Of a stretch of 64,000 nucleotides of DNA, positions 8,740 to 17,904 are shown piece after piece. The notes beneath the pieces are model-generated. The model saw nothing but the letters and a program-made list of their open reading frames with translations, had not been told where the DNA came from and made no database searches. Within the stretch, counting starts at the first letter, position 1. Each line of letters begins with the position of its first letter. This DNA comes from CALOBA01 sp942491465 (lineage in GTDB: Bacteria; Pseudomonadota; Gammaproteobacteria; Chromatiales; Chromatiaceae): positions 1 to 64,000 of the forward strand of contig CALOBA010000018.1 in assembly GCA_942491465.1 (NCBI GenBank). Direction: 5' to 3'. A program made the translations under genes and the position numbers.

Positions 8740-10188
8740 TCACCGCAACAGCGCCTCGGACAGTATCCGCTTCAACTCCCCGCGCAACGCCGCCGCCTCG
8801 GCCTCGGCGGCGGTGAGGTCGGCGAGCAGGGTCTCGGGGTCGCCGTGGTCTTCGGCGACGGTGTGGGGGTTTTTGATGTCGAGGTTGTAGCCGCGGGCCT
8901 TGATGTCCTCTGCGCTGACCTTCCAGGCGCGCTCGCCCTCGGTGCGCCCGTCGCGGTTGGGTCCGCCCCACCAGGCGGCGCAGTCGGCCAGGTGCTCCAG
9001 GCGGATGGGCCGGGTCATGGAGTAGGCCTTCTGGCCCGCGGGCACCTGGTGTTCCCAGTACCAGATGTCTTGGGTCGGCGCGCCCTTGTCGAAGAACAGC
9101 AGGTTGGTGCCGATGGAGGCGTAGGGGCGGAAGACGGAGTTGGGCAGGCGCACGATGGTGTGCAGGTTGCACTCGGCCATCAGGTGCTCCTTGAGCCGGG
9201 TCTTGACGCCCTCGCCGAACAGCGAGCCGTCGGGCAGCACCACGGCGGCGCGCCCGCCGGGCTTGAGCAGGCGGATGATCAGGGCGAGGAAGAGGTCGGC
9301 GGTCTCGCGGGTGCGAAAATGCGGCGGGAAGTTGGACTCGATGCCGTCCTCCTCGCGCCCGCCGAAGGGCGGGTTGGTGAGGACGATGTCCACCCGCTCG
9401 CCCTGGCCCCAGGAGATGTAGGGCCGGGCGAGGGTGTTGTCGTGGCGCAGGAAGGCGGGGGCCTCGATGCCGTGCAGGAGCATGTTGGTGACGGCGAGCA
9501 TGTGCGGCAGCTGCTTCTTCTCCACGGCGCGGAGGCTGGCCTGCATCGCGGTCTCGTCCTCGGGGCGTTTGACGTAGGCGCCGCGCATGTGGCGGATGGC
9601 GCAGGTGAGGAAGCCGCCGGTGCCGCAGGCGGGGTCGAACAGGGTCTCGCCGGGCTTGGGGTCGGTCATCTGCACCATGAACGAGGTCACGGCGCGGGGT
9701 GTGTAGTACTCGCCGGCGTTGCCGGCGGATTGCAGGTCGTTGAGGATCTGCTCGTAGATGTCGCCGAAGTGTTGGCGCTCGCTGAGGTTGTTGAAGTCGA
9801 TGCCGTTGATCTTGTTGACCACCTGGCGCATGAGCTGGCCGGACTTCATGTAGTTGTAGGCGTCTTCGAAGACGTCGCGGACGGTGCGGGCGCGCGGCGT
9901 GGTGGGGATGAGGCCCTTCAGCGTCGGGAACAGGTCGTCGTCGATGAAGCCGAGCAGCGCCTCGCCGGTGATGCCCTCGGGGTCGGCGGCCCAGGCGCGC
10001 CATTGCAGGCGGGCGGGGATGGGCGAGCGGTAGCCGTCTTTGAGCAGCTCCAGCTCCTGGTCTTGGTCGTCGATGATCTTGAGGAAGAACATCCAGCAGA
10101 GCTGGCTGATGCGCTGGGCATCGCCGTCGACGCCGGTGTCTTGGCGCATGATGTCTTGGATGGTCTTGACGAGGGTGCGGACGGTCAT
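8740..10188 (-). CDS. hsdM: Type I restriction-modification N6-adenine methyltransferase subunit
   Basis: 482 residues. HsdM_N helical domain at about 1-130, then the methyltransferase domain with SAM motif I FDPACGTGGF (about 184-193) and catalytic motif IV NPPFGG (about 272-277), the gamma-class N6-adenine arrangement. It forms an M2S complex with HsdS for host protection and R2M2S for restriction. Downstream of hsdR on the same strand with a 165-bp gap filled by GTTGTC repeats. Length is normal and the frame intact; without a working HsdS in cis it would need specificity in trans. Confidence 0.93.
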   Translation of the reverse strand: MTVRTLVKTIQDIMRQDTGVDGDAQRISQLCWMFFLKIIDDQDQELELLKDGYRSPIPARLQWRAWAADPEGITGEALLGFIDDDLFPTLKGLIPTTPRARTVRDVFEDAYNYMKSGQLMRQVVNKINGIDFNNLSERQHFGDIYEQILNDLQSAGNAGEYYTPRAVTSFMVQMTDPKPGETLFDPACGTGGFLTCAIRHMRGAYVKRPEDETAMQASLRAVEKKQLPHMLAVTNMLLHGIEAPAFLRHDNTLARPYISWGQGERVDIVLTNPPFGGREEDGIESNFPPHFRTRETADLFLALIIRLLKPGGRAAVVLPDGSLFGEGVKTRLKEHLMAECNLHTIVRLPNSVFRPYASIGTNLLFFDKGAPTQDIWYWEHQVPAGQKAYSMTRPIRLEHLADCAAWWGGPNRDGRTEGERAWKVSAEDIKARGYNLDIKNPHTVAEDHGDPETLLADLTAAEAEAAALRGELKRILSEALLR

Positions 10189-10235
10189 GGGTCAGTAACG
10201 GTTCATTACCAAGTTAAACAACTTCAAAGCACGAC

Positions 10236-10312
<77 letters not shown>

Positions 10313-10353
10313 GACGACGAGTTGACGTATTTACGTTGTTTCTGAATTTTTCC

Positions 10354-12822
10354 TCAGGCGGTGTCCCTATGGAGACCGGAGTCGAGGTCGGCGTAGAGCG
10401 CGCTTTGCAGGTCGTGCACGGCCTGTTCGAAGCCGGTCTTGCCGCCGAAGGCGCGGATCAGCTCGACGGGGGTGCCGAGGGTGGAGAAGGGCGCGATGCG
10501 CAGAACCTTAGCATCGTCCAGGTTCAAAACGCCCTCGTCGGCGTATTTGGCGAGCAGCGCGTCGAGCACGGCGCGGGCCTTGTCGCCGTACTTGGCGAAG
10601 GCGTCGCGCTTTTTGACCTGGTCGGCGCGCTCGCGGCGGGTCAGGGGCTTGGCGTCGAAGGCGATGTGGCAGATCAGGTCGAAGGGGTCCAGGTCGCGGC
10701 CCAGCTCCGCGCCGATGACCTCGAGCGGCAGGCCCTCGGCCTCGAGCTCCTCCAGGATGGCCTGCGAGCGCTCGGCGCCCTTCCAGCGTTTCAGGAAGTC
10801 GTCGAGGCTGGCGAAGCGTTTGCGCAGGGCGCGCTTGGTGAAGTCGCGCAGGGATTCGGTGACCAGCTTGCCGTGCTCGTCGAGGTATTCCACCCGCTCG
10901 GCGACGATGGCGGCGCCGATGCCGTCCACATAGACCTTCGGCCGCGGCCCGCCGCCGGGCGCTGTCGGCAGGCCCGGTGGGTCGACGATGGTCTCGCCCT
11001 CGCCGGGGTTGTCGGGCAGCGGATTGTCGTCCTCGTCGGTGGGTGGCACGTCGGGTGGGTGGACGGGCTGGCCGTCCTTGGGCTCGTAGATCTGCACCGG
11101 CTCGCCGTCGAAGTCCGGGTCGGCGAAGTGGCTGCTCGCGCCGCGGAAGTCGATGAGGGTGAAGTAGTATTTGTGCGTGTCCTCGTGCACGCGGGTGCCG
11201 CGGCCGACGATCTGCTTGAACTCGGTCATGGAGCCCACCTCGCGGTCGAGCACGATCAGCCGGCAGGTCTGCACGTCGACGCCGGTGGACAGCAGCCGCG
11301 AGGTGGTGACGAGCACCGGCCACCTGGATTCCGGGTCCATGAAGTTGCCGAGCTGCGCCTGGCCCTCGGCGTCGCCGCCGGTGATGCGCATGACGTAGCG
11401 CGGGTTGTCGGCGACCAGGTCGGCGTTCTCGTTGATCAGCGCCTGGCGCAGGCGCGCGGCGTGCTCCTGGTCGACACAGAACAGGATGGTCTTTTGGTAG
11501 CGGTCGGCGCCCTCCTTGAGGAACTGGGTGACCTTCTGCGCGACGAGGCGCGTGCGGTCGTCGATGACCAGGGTGCGGTCGAAGTCCTTGACGTTGTAGA
11601 TGCGGTCCTCCACCGGCTCGCCGATGCGGTCGAGCTGGCCCTTCTCGGGGCGGTAGCCCTGCACATCCCGGTCGATGTGGACCTTCACCACCTTGTAGGG
11701 CGCGAGGAAGCCGTCGCGGATGCCCTGCTTGAGGGAGTAGGAGAACACGGGCTCGCCGAAATAGGCGATGTTGGAGACGTATTGCGTCTCCTTGGGCGTC
11801 GCGGTGAGGCCGACCTGGGTGGCGGCGGCGAAGTATTCGAGGATCTCGCGCCAGGCCGAGTCCTCGGCGGCGCTGCCGCGGTGGCATTCGTCGATGACGA
11901 TGAGGTCGAAGAAGCCGGGCGAGAATTCGCGGAACAGCTTCTGGTGCTCCTGCGGCCCGGTGATGGCCTGGTAGAGACCGAGATAGACCTCGTAGGCGGT
12001 GTCGATGCGGCGTTGCTTGTCCAGCGCCAGGGTCAGGTCCCGGGTGCCGCCGTCTTGGCGCTCGATGGTCTTGGCGTGGGTGGAGAGCTTGGCCATGGCG
12101 CCGCCGAAGGGGCGGAAGTCGTTGACCATGGTCTGGTCGATGAGCACGTTGCGGTCGGCGAGGAACAGGATGCGCTGCTTCCTGCCGGCCTTCCACAGGC
12201 GCCAGATGATCTGGAACGCGGTGTAGGTCTTGCCGGTGCCGGTGGCCATGACCAGCAGCACCCTGCCCTGCCCCTTGGCGATGGCCTCGATGGCGGCGTT
12301 GACGGCGTTGATCTGGTAGTAGCGCGGCGTCTTGCCGCTGCCGTCGTCGTGGTAGTCCTGCAGCACGATCTGCTCCGCCGCGGCGTCGAGGCCCTTCCAG
12401 GCGCGAAACCGGGCCCAGAGCTCGGCGGGCGACGGGAAGGCATCCAGCGCCAGCGTGACCTCGCGCGGCGTGGCGGCGCCGGTGCGGTCGTGGAAGACGA
12501 AGCCGTCGCCGTTGGAGGCGAACACGAACGGGATGTTCAGCGTCTGTGCGTAGTCGAGGGCCTGCTGGATGCCGTCGCCGATGCCGTGGGCGTTGTCCTT
12601 GGCCTCGATCAGCGCGATGGGGAGGTTGGGCTTGTAGTAGAGGATGTAGTCCGCCCGCTTGCCCTTGCCGCGGGTCACCAGTTTGCCCCGCACGATGATC
12701 CGGCCCTTGGTGAAGCTGACCTCCTCGCGGATCTGCAGCATCTCGTCCCAGCCGGCCTTGCGCAGGGCCGGCGTGATGAACTTGGTGCAGATGTCGCGTT
12801 CCGAGAGGCTGCGTTTGTCCAT
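10354..12822 (-). CDS. hsdR: Type I restriction endonuclease motor subunit
   Basis: 822 residues. The N-terminal nuclease has the PD-(D/E)XK core (D58 ... E73-A-K75 in IALIEAKDN). The superfamily 2 translocase has Walker A MATGTGKTY (about 192-200), DECH at about 311-314, GLTATPKET (motif III) and GRGTRVHEDT (motif VI). The C-terminal part resembles the EcoEI R-subunit C domain. It translocates and cleaves unmodified DNA in complex with HsdM/HsdS. First gene of the hsdR-hsdM-hsdS operon. Shorter than EcoKI HsdR (about 1,170) but usual for the EcoEI-like group. Confidence 0.93.
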   Translation of the reverse strand: MDKRSLSERDICTKFITPALRKAGWDEMLQIREEVSFTKGRIIVRGKLVTRGKGKRADYILYYKPNLPIALIEAKDNAHGIGDGIQQALDYAQTLNIPFVFASNGDGFVFHDRTGAATPREVTLALDAFPSPAELWARFRAWKGLDAAAEQIVLQDYHDDGSGKTPRYYQINAVNAAIEAIAKGQGRVLLVMATGTGKTYTAFQIIWRLWKAGRKQRILFLADRNVLIDQTMVNDFRPFGGAMAKLSTHAKTIERQDGGTRDLTLALDKQRRIDTAYEVYLGLYQAITGPQEHQKLFREFSPGFFDLIVIDECHRGSAAEDSAWREILEYFAAATQVGLTATPKETQYVSNIAYFGEPVFSYSLKQGIRDGFLAPYKVVKVHIDRDVQGYRPEKGQLDRIGEPVEDRIYNVKDFDRTLVIDDRTRLVAQKVTQFLKEGADRYQKTILFCVDQEHAARLRQALINENADLVADNPRYVMRITGGDAEGQAQLGNFMDPESRWPVLVTTSRLLSTGVDVQTCRLIVLDREVGSMTEFKQIVGRGTRVHEDTHKYYFTLIDFRGASSHFADPDFDGEPVQIYEPKDGQPVHPPDVPPTDEDDNPLPDNPGEGETIVDPPGLPTAPGGGPRPKVYVDGIGAAIVAERVEYLDEHGKLVTESLRDFTKRALRKRFASLDDFLKRWKGAERSQAILEELEAEGLPLEVIGAELGRDLDPFDLICHIAFDAKPLTRRERADQVKKRDAFAKYGDKARAVLDALLAKYADEGVLNLDDAKVLRIAPFSTLGTPVELIRAFGGKTGFEQAVHDLQSALYADLDSGLHRDTA

Positions 12823-13339
12823 GGGCTGTCAGGCGTCTCCCGGGAGGGTCTGTGGGTTGTGCGACAGTTTACCGCAGCGGCGCAGACTCTCGGCGCTGGG
12901 CCTCGGTCAGCTCGGCCCGGGTCTCGGGGGCGACCTCGCGCTCGCTTGGCGCTCGGTAGAACGGTTCGGGCGTTTCTTGTGCGGAAAGTGGGGCTCTAAG
13001 GCCCGGAGTCCGCGTTCTGAGAGAAAAGGCTGCTGAGTTTTCATGGAGTTGGCGTGGTCCGACCCGAAGTTTGCCCGGAGTTGGCGTGGTCCGACCCGAA
13101 GTTCCCGAAGAGCGTGGTCCGCTCGGTAGAACGGCGTTTCTTGTGCGGAAAGTGGGGCTCTAAGGCCCGGAGTCCGCGTTCTGAGAGAAAAGGCTGTAGA
13201 TTTTTCATGGAGTTTTCATGGAGTTGGCGTGGTCCGACCCGAAGTTTGCCCGGAGTTGGCGTGGTCCGACCCGAAGTTCTGCCGGCCGGATATCCGGGTT
13301 GCTGCCGCAGAAATCAGCCCAAGTCAGACAGCCTCCTAC
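12823..13339. repeat. Direct repeats upstream of hsdR
   Basis: A ~80-bp block (gtttcttgtgcggaaagtgg through ctgagagaaaaggctg) occurs at about 12970-13033 and 13135-13196. The gagttggcgtggtccgac repeat follows each block and is then tandemly repeated (13036-13282). On the minus strand, 12871-12963 reads as a short C-terminal scrap (FYRAPSEREVAPETRAEL) ending in a stop; I do not recognise it. No intact gene. Confidence 0.7.
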
Positions 13340-13368
13340 TGGTCGAGACCCAATCAACGACCTAAAAT
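13340..13368 (+). promoter_or_regulatory. Candidate promoter of the first Phd/RelE pair
   Basis: A TAAAAT -10-like hexamer at 13363-13368, 17 nt after a weak TGGTCG -35 candidate. The same 50 bp precede the second TA copy (27690-27743) with one change in the -10 (TAGAAT). Conservation of this upstream block in both duplicates supports a regulatory role; the exact elements are my guess. Confidence 0.35.
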
Positions 13369-13398
13369 GGGACTCGTCCAAGGCACTCGGAGTGACAC

Positions 13399-13653
13399 AT
13401 GGCCCACCTGATCCTGGCTGAGACGGCGGCGAGCGTCTCGGAGCTGAAGCGCAATCCGATGGCAACCGTCGCCGCAGGCGAAGGATTGCCGGTCGCCATC
13501 CTCAATCGCAATGAGCCGGCCTTCTACTGCATCCCTGCCGCTGCCTACGAGGCACTGATGGAGCGCCTGGAAGACCTGGAGCTGAACGCCCTCGCGGACC
13601 AGCGTATCGGAGACACACAGTTGCCGGTGACCGTCGCGCTCGATGAGCTATGA
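13399..13653 (+). CDS. Phd/YefM-family antitoxin, copy 1
   Basis: 84 residues: MAHLILAETAASVSELKRNP at the N-terminus is the DNA-binding/dimerisation fold of Phd/YefM antitoxins, and the acidic C-terminus (VTVALDEL) is the toxin-wrapping end. Overlaps the toxin start by 11 bp, usual for TA operons. Normally represses its own operon and neutralises the RelE-type toxin. Differs from copy 2 (27744-27998) at only two residues near the C-terminus (QRI versus RRT). Confidence 0.85.
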   Translation: MAHLILAETAASVSELKRNPMATVAAGEGLPVAILNRNEPAFYCIPAAAYEALMERLEDLELNALADQRIGDTQLPVTVALDEL

Positions 13654-13924
13654 GCTGCAATTCCATCCCGCTGCCTTGTCCGAGTGGCGTAACCTCGACG
13701 GCAGCATCCGCACGCAGCTGAAACGCAAGCTCGCCGAACGGCTGGAGAATCCGCGGGTGCCGGCGTCGCGATTGAGTGGCGATCGCGACCGCTACAAGAT
13801 CAAGCTGCGAAACGCCGGCTACCGCCTCGTCTACGAAGTGCGCGACAGCGTCCTCGTGGTCTTGGTCGTCGCTGTCGGCCGACGCGACCGCAACGCCGCG
13901 TACAAGGCCGCCGAGCGCCGCTGA
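13643..13924 (+). CDS. RelE/ParE-family toxin, copy 1
   Basis: 93 residues. MSYELQFHPAALSEWRNLD, then YKIKLRNAGYRLVYEVRD and VLVVAVGRRDR are the RelE fold signatures, including the basic residues used for ribosome-dependent mRNA cleavage. Second gene of the operon. Eight residues differ from copy 2 at 27988-28269 (for example RN/HH after EW, S/W, D/S), more than in the antitoxin. Confidence 0.88.
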   Translation: MSYELQFHPAALSEWRNLDGSIRTQLKRKLAERLENPRVPASRLSGDRDRYKIKLRNAGYRLVYEVRDSVLVVLVVAVGRRDRNAAYKAAERR

Positions 13925-14123
13925 GCCGGTCTCCGGCCCAGATCCGGGGACGGAAAGATCCGAGGGCGTCTTGCTTAATTACCCGCGCGCAGCGCCTACG
14001 GCGGAGAACCATGGACGGGTTCCGCCAGACTTCGGACGGTGAAATGGCGAATCGCCCTATCGGGCATCCGTCTTACGCGCTGTGACCCTCTTGGCCCTGA
14101 ATGTTACACGTGAGACCCTCTTG

Positions 14124-15013
14124 GCCTCAAAACCGCCGGCCTCGCCCTCGGCGCCGCCTCCCTCGGCCTCCCGCGCCTGATCCTCGGCGCCAGCCCCAAG
14201 GTCGTCATCGTCGGCGGCGGCACCACCGGCGCCTCGGTGGCGCGCTATCTGCGCCGCGCCGACCCGGACCTCGGCATCCCCCTGATCGAGCCCAACCCGA
14301 TCTACCACACCTGCTACGGCTCCAACGAGGTCCTCTCCGGCACCCGGCCCATCGCCGGCATTCAGGTCGGCTACGACAACCTCAGCGCCGCCGGCATCGA
14401 CGTCGTCCAGGCAAGGGTCACCGGCATCGACCCCGCCGCCCGAACCTTAAGCACCGACGCCGGCACCACCCTGACCTTTGATCCCAAGCAGGCCGCCTTC
14501 GAGCTGGCCTGGGAGCGCCTCTACGGCTACAACACGCCCGACAGCCTCATCGACTGGCTGCCCGCCGACGGCGTCGTCGCCCTCGACGAGGCGGCGGGCA
14601 CCGTCACCACCGCCAGCGGCATCACCTACAGCGGCGAGGTTATCAACCTGATCCCCAACCAGACCGCCGGCGCCATCGCCCACGCCGTCTACCCCACCGA
14701 AGGCGACTGCGCACCGGTGGACCTGCGCACCTTCGAGTCCAGCCGCCATCCCTTCATCCACGTCCTCGGCGACGCCAGCATAGCCGGCGCCCTGCCCAAG
14801 TCCGGCTACGCCGCCAACGCCGAGGCCAATGCCAATGCCTGCGCCGCCGCCGTCGCCGCCCAGCTGCGCGGCCAGCCCCTGCCCAGCCCGGCCTATGCCA
14901 ACACCTGCTGCTCGGTGGTCGGCGAGGACTACGGCATCTCCATGGTCCCCCAGTACCGACTCACCGAAGACGGCAGCCAAATCCAGGCCATCGGCGGCGG
15001 CACCACGCCGCTG
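14124..15013 (+). pseudogene. Deleted copy of the FccB-like flavoprotein
   Basis: Highly similar to 26336-27510. It lacks the start and twin-arginine motif, entering at TAGLALGAASLGLPR. It has an in-frame 288-bp deletion (junction 14479/14486) removing about 96 residues including the first conserved cysteine region, and loses the last ~25 residues where transposase-like sequence begins. FAD-binding motif VVIVGGGTTGASVARYL remains. A non-functional duplicate. Confidence 0.85.
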
Positions 15014-15130
15014 AGCTGCCGCAAGAGGCCGTCGCCGCCATTGCCGAGCAGGTGCGCGTGCGGGTCCTGCGCTGGTTCGCCGGCAGCGGCTGTTCGAATC
15101 GCTGCCCCTGGTCTGTCCCAGCGCATCGCA
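15014..15130 (+). pseudogene. C-terminal scrap of an IS91-like transposase
   Basis: Reads LPQEAVAAIAEQVRVRVLRW, then after frame changes GLFESLPLVCPS, resembling the C-terminal part of IS91-family transposases. It abuts the truncated flavoprotein copy at 15013, suggesting IS-linked rearrangement. Too short for firm assignment. Confidence 0.45.
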
Positions 15131-15190
15131 TGGTAGCCGCCGCGCCTGGACCAGGGCCGGTTGCGTTGGTGCGATCGCGGGCCGGTCGAC

Positions 15191-15817
15191 TCATCGGCGA
15201 AATTCCATGCCATCTTCGTAATCACATACCCGGATGAAGCGGATACCGGAGGCCTGATTCATTAGAAACACATCGACGATCCGTTGGTGGACGAAAACCT
15301 GTGGCGTCATCACGCCGGTCATGTTGAACATCAGTCGTTCCTCTTCCGGAATCTCGGACAGCCTCTGCGCATCCAGCGCGTAGCCTTCGATAAAAGGGTC
15401 GTCGTCTTCCTCCAAGTCTTCCTCGTCTTCGATTACCGATCGTTGGCGGTCGTACCAATCGCGTCCTTCAGTACCTTCGAAGATCAGGAACCAGTAGTCG
15501 TGTAGCTGCCCAAGGTCGGATTCATAGACCGCCGGGTAATACTGTAGTCCGCGAATTTCGAAGTCGGCGATGAGTTGATATATTCGCTCCTTGACCATGA
15601 AATCCGGGCCCGAGAACAGAACGTCGGTGATGCGCTCCCTGATGCCGGCAGCCGCCATTTCGTCGCGAAACCCATTCGAGAAATGGAACGGGCGGCCGGG
15701 CTGTTGTCTGGCGCTCTCGAAGAAGCGGTCAGATGTTTCCTTATCCGGCTTCAGCGCAATCGTTCCGGGCAGATTCTCCTGCACTGCAATGTAATAGAGC
15801 TTGTCGTAGTCGGTCAT
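15191..15817 (-). CDS. Imm11 (DUF1629)-like immunity protein
   Basis: 208 residues, acidic and without signal peptide, so cytoplasmic. ERIYQLIADFEIRGLQYYPA, EEERLMFNMTGVM and the C-terminal VFVHQRIVDVFLMNQ-ASGIRFIRV are the pattern of Imm11/DUF1629 proteins that neutralise polymorphic toxins. Overlaps the upstream frame (15814-16065) by 4 bp, so the two may be a toxin-tail/immunity pair. No complete toxin is present. Family assignment is by remembered pattern. Confidence 0.5.
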   Translation of the reverse strand: MTDYDKLYYIAVQENLPGTIALKPDKETSDRFFESARQQPGRPFHFSNGFRDEMAAAGIRERITDVLFSGPDFMVKERIYQLIADFEIRGLQYYPAVYESDLGQLHDYWFLIFEGTEGRDWYDRQRSVIEDEEDLEEDDDPFIEGYALDAQRLSEIPEEERLMFNMTGVMTPQVFVHQRIVDVFLMNQASGIRFIRVCDYEDGMEFRR

Positions 15818-16065
15818 TGGCCTATCTTTAGCTGGTATTCTTCCGCGGGAATCTCAATGCCATACTTGGTTTGACCGCGAGCCTCCGCCTTGCTTCCTGG
15901 CCGCGCCTGGTGATCGCGGTCGACTGCACAGGGCCTGTTCGAGGCACGGGCGAGCGGGATCGAGTCCTTACACCTGCAGCCTGGGCCGCCGGTATCAAAG
16001 TCGTCGGCGATGTCGGTCAGATGCAGCGCGAAGCTGTTGATCTTTTTCAATAGCGACGCACTCAC
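15814..16065 (-). CDS. Small frame preceding the immunity gene, possible toxin tail
   Basis: 83 codons: MSASLLKKINSFALHLTDIA at the start and GQTKYGIEIPAEEYQLKIGQ at the end, with a poorly protein-like middle that suggests a frame break. The ATGA overlap with 15191-15817 is typical of translational coupling. It may be the C-terminus of a polymorphic toxin; no known domain is recognised. Confidence 0.3.
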   Translation of the reverse strand: MSASLLKKINSFALHLTDIADDFDTGGPGCRCKDSIPLARASNRPCAVDRDHQARPGSKAEARGQTKYGIEIPAEEYQLKIGQ

Positions 16066-16265
16066 TCGATCGAGCTGCCGCTGTATTGATCGCTTGCCGT
16101 CCTTGCAGAGATCGCCGCCTTGATCATACCTTGGTCTACCCAGCCCGGCAGAGCTTCCGCAGATTCATAACGCATTGTTTTTGTAAAAGTAAACACCTGA
16201 TACCTAACCCGCATGCAAGGTTGTGGACCAAACGATGATCAAGGCCGAGATCGCCTTCCACTTTT

Positions 16266-16660
16266 CGCTCAGCCGGAGAAGGAGGGGGGGGGGGCCGGGA
16301 GGGAGGGGGGGGGGGGGAGGGGGAGAGGAGGGAGAGAGGGAGAGACAAGGCGAGGAGGAGGGGGGGGAGAGGGAGAGAGAAGAGAAGAACGCGGGAGGGG
16401 GGAGGGGGGGAAGGGAGAAAGAGAGAGAGAACGGGGGGAGAGAGAGGGGAGGGGGAGGAGAGGGGGGGGGGAGAGGAAGGGGGAGGGGGGAAGAGGAGAG
16501 AGGAGGGAGAGCGAGCAGGATAGGAGAGGGGGAGGGAGGGGGAGAGGGGGGAACGGGGGAAGGAGGGGGGGGAGAGGAGGGGGGGGGGGGAGGAGGGAGA
16601 GGGGGGAGGGGAGGGGGGGGGGGGGAGGGGAGAGGGAAGAGGAGGGAGAGGGGGTAGAGC
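16266..16660. repeat. ~400-bp polypurine (G/A) tract
   Basis: Almost pure G and A on the plus strand with many runs of 5-12 G. Any reading frame gives low-complexity Gly/Arg/Glu or Pro/Ser text, not a gene. G-quadruplex potential is high. Equally it could be sequencing artefact: poly-G is typical of two-colour chemistry at failed cycles. Confidence 0.85.
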
Positions 16661-17075
16661 GGTTCGAATCTTTCGCAGACGCTTTTGCACATATACGTTA
16701 GGGGGGGGGAAGAAGCCGGCACGGGGGGAGGGCGGCGGGGACAAAGAACGGGTCACGAAGAACGCAAGAACGTCAAAGAACGGGGTCCGAAAAGAACGGG
16801 GTCTTGACTTTTTCCTGCCCTCCAGGACGCCGGGTCAGGTCTTGCAATCATGCATGCGGAGACAGAAGGGCAGATCCTGCAATCAAGCATCTGTCAACTG
16901 GACAGAGCAAAACGGATCCGGCGCGGTCTTGCCCGGCCGCGTGTCGGGGAAGAACAAGCAGTCGTGTCACCAACCGCCCTTTCCCCATAGTCCCGGCATT
17001 TCCGCCAATCAGAGGAGTCGATTGGCTCAGCGCGGTGCTCCGGCCTGCGCTGCGATCGCCAGCGTGTCCGCCGGG
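16661..17075. other. Gene-free interval with repeat-like text
   Basis: Includes a run of aagaacg-type words (16740-16800) and ggtcttgactttttcctgcc followed by gggtcaggtcttgcaatc, a phrase common around REP-associated transposases. No gene supported. Confidence 0.5.
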
Positions 17076-17333
17076 TCAGAGACCAAGCTCGCTGTGCGAG
17101 CCGAGGCGCACGAGTTGCAACACCTCGCCATCGGGCCTTCGGTAGATCAACACCAAGTCGGGCTTGACGTGGCAGTCTCGGTGGTCCTTCCAGTCGCCGG
17201 TCAGCGCATGGTCACGGTGGCGCGGTTCCAGTGGAAGATCGTCTGCCAAGGCTTTCAAGATGGGCATCAGTTCCAAGTCAAGCATGGCACGGTGGCGCTT
17301 GTAGTCGCGGTTGAACTGGCCGGTGCGCTCAAT
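17076..17333 (-). CDS. YafQ/RelE-family mRNA interferase toxin
   Basis: DHALTGDWKDHRDCHVKPDL followed by VLIYR and LQLVRLGSHSEL is the YafQ signature, with the catalytic histidines/aspartates in HRDCHVKPD. The family start (RTGQFNRDYKR) is in frame upstream of the first ATG (17285) and begins at an ATT codon (17331-17333) that overlaps the antitoxin stop. Either ATT is used as a rare start, translation is coupled, or a base is misread. From ATG 17285 alone the protein lacks its first helix. Confidence 0.75.
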   Translation of the reverse strand: MERTGQFNRDYKRHRAMLDLELMPILKALADDLPLEPRHRDHALTGDWKDHRDCHVKPDLVLIYRRPDGEVLQLVRLGSHSELGL

Positions 17334-17586
17334 CCTTCACATGCAGGTCCGCCATCAATGCCTCGACGTTGTCGAAGCCCTCGAGGTTGCCGGCACGGGC
17401 CTCACGCATGGCCGCGATGGTGGTTTCGTTCGGCACCAACGGCTCGAACGGCAGTGCCTTCTCGCGGGCGACGCGGATCAGCAGAAGGCGGAACGCATCG
17501 GACAGGGTGAGGCCCATCGTCGCCAGCACGGTCGCTGCTTCTTCTTTGATCTGCTCGTCGATGGGGGAGCGGGCACGGCCGACCAT
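17329..17586 (-). CDS. DinJ/RelB-family antitoxin
   Basis: 85 residues. IDEQIKEEAATVLATMGLTL then SDAFRLLLIRVAREKALPFE is the ribbon-helix-helix N-domain of DinJ/RelB. The C-terminus (NLEGFDNVEALMADLHVKD) is the toxin-binding tail. Upstream partner of the YafQ toxin at 17076-17333. The first few residues (MVGRAR) look altered relative to family members, possibly rearranged at 17586. Confidence 0.85.
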   Translation of the reverse strand: MVGRARSPIDEQIKEEAATVLATMGLTLSDAFRLLLIRVAREKALPFEPLVPNETTIAAMREARAGNLEGFDNVEALMADLHVKD

Positions 17587-17904
17587 CCCGCCGTCGATAC
17601 ATCACCCATCGACGCCTTCGCCCTCGGCGCGGACGGCCGCCTGCTCATCCCCCGCGGCGGCACGCTCGCCCTGGCCGCAGTGGGCGAGCCGACCACGCGG
17701 CTGAAGCTCACGAGCGGCCCGGACCTGGGAAAACGGGGACGTGCCACGGATTCCATGCGCTTGGAGACGAATAGGCCTGGAGGCAGCCTAGTGTTGTCCA
17801 TGACGAGCTCGCCGCGCATCCCGCCACCAGCGCAAGCCGTCGAGAACGCCTTTTCACGTGCTATGCTCCGCCGCATAGCCGCCGAACTCAGCGACCCTGG
17901 ACCT
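17587..17904 (+). pseudogene. Scraps: unknown fragment plus a DUF5615-like tail
   Basis: 17600-17715 reads FALGADGRLLIPRGGTLALA without start or recognisable family. 17731-17765 holds the dispersed repeat gacgtgccacggattcc (also at 23351 and 32032). 17787-17850 reads LVLSMTSSPRIPPPAQAVE, closely matching the tail of the DUF5615 pseudogene at 19110-19170. Debris of an earlier TA locus. Confidence 0.5.

Noticed and set aside
16136..16756. Proline-rich or Gly/Arg-rich 'proteins' in the polypurine tract
   Set aside because: They follow from the G/A-only sequence and have no start context or domain.
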